A DNA stretch of 8,187 nucleotides from NCBI GenBank assembly GCA_902158745.1, contig CABGHH010000067.1, forward strand, positions 1 through 8,187, read 5' to 3'. Positions 6,007 to 8,187 of the stretch are shown piece after piece. Position numbers and translations under genes: made by a program. Each line of letters begins with the position of its first letter. Position 1 is the first letter of the stretch. Source of the stretch: Candidatus Methanolliviera sp. GoM_asphalt. GTDB lineage: Archaea; Halobacteriota; Methanoliparia; Methanoliparales; Methanoliparaceae. The notes beneath the pieces were generated by a model, which did not search any database, was not told the DNA's origin, and saw nothing but the letters and a program-made list of their open reading frames with translations.

Positions 6007-6804
6007 GTGTTTGAGGAGAGGTGGCCAGAGGAAGGAGAACTGATTGTGGGAAGAGTATCTAAAGTGCAAGATTTTGGAGTATTTGTAGATTTAGAAGAGT
6101 ATGGTGATAAAAAAGGTCTCATACACATATCTGAAATCGCATCCGGCTGGATAAAGCATATTAGAGACCATGTGAGAGAGAACCAGCGGGTAGTATGCAA
6201 GGTTTTAGAGGTAAACCCCAAGAGAGGAAGGATAGAACTCTCTTTAAAAGATGTGAACGATCATCAGAGAAGAGAAAGAATACAGATATGGAAGAACGAG
6301 CAAAAGTCTATAAAATGGCTCGAAAGAATTGCGGAGAAACTCGGGGATGAGAAAGATGAAGCTCTGAATGATGTCGGGATGAAACTCTATGATCATTTCT
6401 CTGGCATATATTATGGATTTGAAGACGCCTTAGATAGAGGAGAGCGCGCATTTGAAGATTTAGATCTCGACGAAAGATACGTGAAAGGGATTGTAGATGT
6501 TGCAAGAGCCAACATAAAGATACCTTCCGTTAAGATATCCGGTTTTGTCACGCTCTCATACCCTGAGACTGGTGGAGTGGAGATCATCAAAAAAGCGTTG
6601 AAGGGGGCAAAAGGGATCACCAGAAGAAAAGATGTGACGTTGGAGATCCTTTACATAGGTTCCCCAAATTATGAGATTGTGGTGGAGGCCCCAAATTATA
6701 AGGATGCTGAAGCTATCCTAAAAAAAGCCTCTGATAAGGCAATAGAATATGTGGTAAAAAATGACGGCGAAGGCACATTCACAAGATCTGAAAGAAGATC
6801 ATAA
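6007..6804 (+). CDS. eif2a: Translation initiation factor aIF2, alpha subunit
   Basis: Alpha subunit of the heterotrimeric factor that brings initiator tRNA to the ribosome. Layout: N-terminal S1 RNA-binding domain (about residues 9-83, GELIVGRVSKVQDFGVFVDL through GRIELSLKDV), a helical middle domain (85-170) and a C-terminal alpha/beta domain that binds the gamma subunit (172-265). The S1 loop that carries Ser51 in eukaryotes reads SEIASGWIKHI. The frame opens back to an ATG at 5923, but that overlaps S27e and gives a foreign N-terminus. GTG 6007 follows GGAGTGAT (5992-5999) by seven bases and yields 265 residues, normal for the family, starting just before the conserved EEGEL. GTG 5995, overlapping the S27e stop, is the other possibility. 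Fifth gene of the operon. Confidence 0.95.
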   Translation: MFEERWPEEGELIVGRVSKVQDFGVFVDLEEYGDKKGLIHISEIASGWIKHIRDHVRENQRVVCKVLEVNPKRGRIELSLKDVNDHQRRERIQIWKNEQKSIKWLERIAEKLGDEKDEALNDVGMKLYDHFSGIYYGFEDALDRGERAFEDLDLDERYVKGIVDVARANIKIPSVKISGFVTLSYPETGGVEIIKKALKGAKGITRRKDVTLEILYIGSPNYEIVVEAPNYKDAEAILKKASDKAIEYVVKNDGEGTFTRSERRS

Positions 6805-6990
6805 ATGAGATCAAAACTTCGTAAATGTGATGATTGTGAGGAATATACGCTGAAAGAGTTCTGTCAGAGATGCGGTAGAAGAACCTCTGTTCCAGCACCT
6901 GCCAAGTTTTCTCCCGAGGATCCTTATGGAAGATATAGAAGAAAGATGAAGTTTAAAGGTTATAGGAGTGATAGAGATTGGAAATTTTAA
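6805..6990 (+). CDS. nop10: H/ACA ribonucleoprotein subunit Nop10
   Basis: Small protein of the H/ACA guide RNP, which makes pseudouridines in rRNA together with Cbf5, Gar1 and L7Ae. 61 residues with an N-terminal zinc ribbon (Cys8, Cys11, Cys20, Cys23: RKCDDC and FCQRCG) and the near-invariant PAKFSPEDPYGRYRR (32-46) that contacts Cbf5. The basic C-terminal tail, KGYRSDRDWKF, resembles the usual one. The ATG abuts the aIF2-alpha stop (TAAATG) and its own stop shares one base with the next ATG, so expression is surely operonic. Archaeal Nop10 genes typically sit next to aIF2-alpha. Confidence 0.95.
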   Translation: MRSKLRKCDDCEEYTLKEFCQRCGRRTSVPAPAKFSPEDPYGRYRRKMKFKGYRSDRDWKF

Positions 6991-7748
6991 TGAGAGAGAT
7001 AAAGAAGGTTGATCTAAAAAGCCCCCTCCTCATAGAGGGTCTGCCGGGGGTCGGGCATGTCGGAAAACTCGTTGCTGAACATCTGATCGAAGAGTTGGGC
7101 GCAATAAAGATAATGGAAATTTATTCAAAGTATTTTCCCCCCCAGGTCATCGTCGGTGAGAATTCTGTCGTTCATCTCCTAAAAAACGAGATATATGCGT
7201 GGAAAGGAGAGGAGAAGGAAAAAAGGGATTTGCTCTTCCTTGTGGGGGATTTTCAGAGCGTCACCAATGAAGGACACTATGCTATGATCGATGCCTATTT
7301 AGATATCGCGGAGAAGTATGGTGTGGATAAGATCTATACCCTTGGTGGATATGGAGTCGGATACATCGTTGAAGAGCCATCCGTGATCTGCGCAGTCAAC
7401 GATGAGAAGTTATTGGAAGAGGTGAAAGAATGTGGCGGTGAATTCAAGGATAATGAGCCAGGAGGAGGGATCGCCGGTGCGGCCGGGCTACTTTTGGGAA
7501 TGGGACGGCTCAGAGGACTTGACGGCATCTGTTTGATGGGCACGACGTCCGGATATCTGGTCGATCCGAAGAGCGCACAAGAAGTTTTGAAGATGCTCTG
7601 CCGTCTCTTGGATATAGAAGTCGATATGGGGGAACTTACGAAGCGAGCAGAAGAGATGGAGAAGGTGATCGAGAAGATCAAGGCCTCCGAGGGCGGTGTG
7701 AAAGAACCTCTGGAAAAAAAAGACGAGTATCTGGGATATTACGTGTAA
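6990..7748 (+). CDS. PAC2 family protein, proteasome-assembly chaperone-like
   Basis: Archaeal relative of the PAC2/Pba family, whose members (PbaA, PbaB) bind the alpha ring of the 20S proteasome as assembly chaperones or activators. The 252 residues start with the family pattern SPLLIEGLPGVGHVGKLVAEHLIEEL (split: residues 11-20 and 21-36). They continue with a hydrophobic core (LLFLVGDFQS, 81-90), a glycine-rich TLGGYGVGY (117-125), GGGIAGAAGLLLG (158-170) and CLMGTTSGY (181-189). A helical, charged tail (215-245) ends in Tyr-Tyr-Val, which fits the C-terminal HbYX motif used to dock on the alpha ring. ATG 6990 overlaps the nop10 stop by one base; a TTG at 6978 is less likely. Last gene of the operon. 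The family is clear; the proteasome role is inferred from homologues and the tail. Confidence 0.88.
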   Translation: MREIKKVDLKSPLLIEGLPGVGHVGKLVAEHLIEELGAIKIMEIYSKYFPPQVIVGENSVVHLLKNEIYAWKGEEKEKRDLLFLVGDFQSVTNEGHYAMIDAYLDIAEKYGVDKIYTLGGYGVGYIVEEPSVICAVNDEKLLEEVKECGGEFKDNEPGGGIAGAAGLLLGMGRLRGLDGICLMGTTSGYLVDPKSAQEVLKMLCRLLDIEVDMGELTKRAEEMEKVIEKIKASEGGVKEPLEKKDEYLGYYV

Positions 7749-7754
7749 TTCCAT

Positions 7755-7849
7755 GTGAAAATCAGAGATTTTCACGGTGCTCAAAATTCCGAAAGGAATT
7801 GTGGCATACGTTGGTCAAAGACCAAAGATTACACCAAATCGAAGATTTG
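7755..7849. repeat. Hairpin cluster R3 (four palindromes in a row)
   Basis: Four palindromes in 95 bp: GTGAAAATC/GATTTTCAC (7755-7775, loop AGA, 9 bp); AATTCC/GGAATT (7785-7800, loop GAAA, 6 bp); TTGGTC/GACCAA (7811-7825, loop AAA, 6 bp); CAAATC/GATTTG (7835-7849, loop GAA, 6 bp). Loop centres are about 27, 26 and 24 nt apart. The second unit is flanked by TGCTCAAAA and GCATACG, as in R1. Stem sequences differ between units but pairing is perfect. The array begins six bases after the PAC2 stop and ends ten bases before the tRNA terminator. It could stabilise or end the priS operon mRNA, but it has no T tract in the plus direction. Confidence 0.88.
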
Positions 7850-7858
7850 ATTGCATAT

Positions 7859-7863
7859 AAAAA
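7859..7863 (-). terminator. Oligo-T terminator of the tRNA gene
   Basis: The minus strand runs directly from the tRNA discriminator G into TTTTT, a typical archaeal termination signal at the end of a tRNA transcript. Confidence 0.6.
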
Positions 7864-7935
7864 CGGGCTCGCCGGGAATCGAACCCGGATCGTTGGGTCC
7901 GAAGCCCAATAGGATATCCTTTACCACACGAGCCC
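7864..7935 (-). tRNA. tRNA-Arg, anticodon UCG
   Basis: Minus-strand tRNA of 72 nt without an encoded CCA. Acceptor stem GGGCTCG pairs with CGAGCCC (7 bp perfect), discriminator G. Anticodon stem TTGGG/CCCAA encloses the loop CTTCGGA, so positions 34-36 are TCG, reading CGA (Arg). T stem CCGGG/CCCGG with loop TTCGATT is canonical. The variable region is four bases (CGAT). A14, A15, G18, G19 and A21 are in place, and A15 can pair with T48. The D stem is weak: two G-C pairs flanked by T-T oppositions at 10-25 and 13-22. No intron. CGA is read as arginine in the standard code. Confidence 0.95.
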
Positions 7936-8024
7936 AAAATCTTAAGAACGATTTAGATCGTATTGAGGAGATGTTATGTTATAATGCTATTTAACTCATC
8001 TACACACAACTTCTTTTCGCCTTA
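7936..8024 (-). promoter_or_regulatory. Upstream region of the tRNA, candidate promoter
   Basis: ATTATAA on the minus strand (7979-7985) is TATA-like and lies 44-50 nt before the tRNA, which predicts a leader of about 20 nt removed by RNase P. A small palindrome ACGAT/ATCGT (7948-7961, loop TTAG) sits between. Nothing in this stretch supports a gene. A plus-strand frame from 7963 runs antisense to the better minus-strand frame and looks non-coding. Confidence 0.35.
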
Positions 8025-8187
8025 TCAACTTAAAACTTTCCCTAATACCTCCGTGCTTTCCATTGATCCGATATTCATTTTATTCAACCCCTCAGATCCA
8101 ATATTCTCAAATACACGATTTAACTTACTTTCAATCTCAAACACACATTTTGGTGGGTTCTTCCACAACAAGTAAGCCGATAACTCT
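8025..8187 (-). CDS. 3' end of an unidentified minus-strand gene (partial)
   Basis: A minus-strand frame enters from the right edge (codons in phase with 8184-8186) and runs 53 codons to TGA at 8025-8027. Its residues look protein-like, for example LLWKNPPKCVFEIESKLN followed by RVFENIGSEGL, with balanced charge and mostly helical propensity. The opposing plus-strand frame is Phe/Ser/Asn/Pro-rich, as expected of a shadow. I do not recognise the family. The start and most of the protein lie outside the window. It would be read in the same direction as the tRNA. Confidence 0.5.
   Translation of the reverse strand, partial: ELSAYLLWKNPPKCVFEIESKLNRVFENIGSEGLNKMNIGSMESTEVLGKVLS

Noticed and set aside
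7755..7775. Bacterial-type intrinsic terminator after PAC2
   Set aside because: The hairpin is AT-rich and is not followed by a T run on the plus strand; archaea rarely use such terminators.
7755..7849. CRISPR array
   Set aside because: The periodicity is about 25 nt, but the units are self-complementary with different sequences; there is no constant repeat of 24-40 nt and no unique spacers.
7963..8175. Plus-strand 70-residue ORF
   Set aside because: Phe/Ser/Asn/Pro-rich composition typical of an antisense shadow; the opposite strand has a more protein-like open frame.

Overview
The window is archaeal, and the gene set points to a euryarchaeon of the methanogen / anaerobic methane-oxidiser / Archaeoglobus sphere. 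Evidence: an Orc1/Cdc6 initiator, the DNA primase catalytic subunit, a GINS subunit, ribosomal proteins L44e and S27e, aIF2-alpha, Nop10, a PAC2-type proteasome chaperone, a sulfide-type Thi4, and an eight-cluster polyferredoxin resembling FwdF/FmdF of formylmethanofuran dehydrogenase. The polyferredoxin suggests C1 (methanofuran) metabolism. I cannot name a species. Promoters look archaeal (AT-rich TATA-like boxes) and several genes have GGAG or GGTGA ribosome-binding sites.

Layout. 1-145 is an uninformative left edge. 146-1375 (minus) is orc1/cdc6. 1376-1642 is a divergent intergenic region holding two clusters of small hairpins and the promoters of cdc6 and thi4. 1643-2419 (plus) is thi4, convergent with the polyferredoxin gene at 2476-3576 (minus). 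That gene diverges from a tight plus-strand operon at 3667-7748: priS, gins51, rpl44e, rps27e, aIF2-alpha, nop10 and a PAC2 gene. 7749-7860 holds a four-hairpin array. 7864-7935 (minus) is tRNA-Arg(UCG). The right edge carries what looks like the 3' end of an unidentified minus-strand gene.

How the genes work together. The seven-gene operon has overlapping or nearly abutting genes. It joins replication-fork parts (primase, GINS) to translation parts (L44e, S27e, aIF2-alpha), rRNA modification (Nop10) and proteasome assembly. This is a conserved type of euryarchaeal information-processing cluster. Several starts need correcting from the longest open frame: cdc6 at 1375, L44e at 5520, aIF2-alpha at GTG 6007 and PAC2 at ATG 6990.

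The main unexplained signal is a family of small palindromes built on the core AATC-NNN-GATT. They occur only between genes, in clusters with a regular spacing of about 24-28 nt, with stem sequences that vary while pairing is kept and with shared flanks (TGCTCAAAA, GCATACG). Three clusters (1412-1460, 1542-1596, 7755-7849) and one stray copy (3634-3646) are present. I know of no named element matching them.
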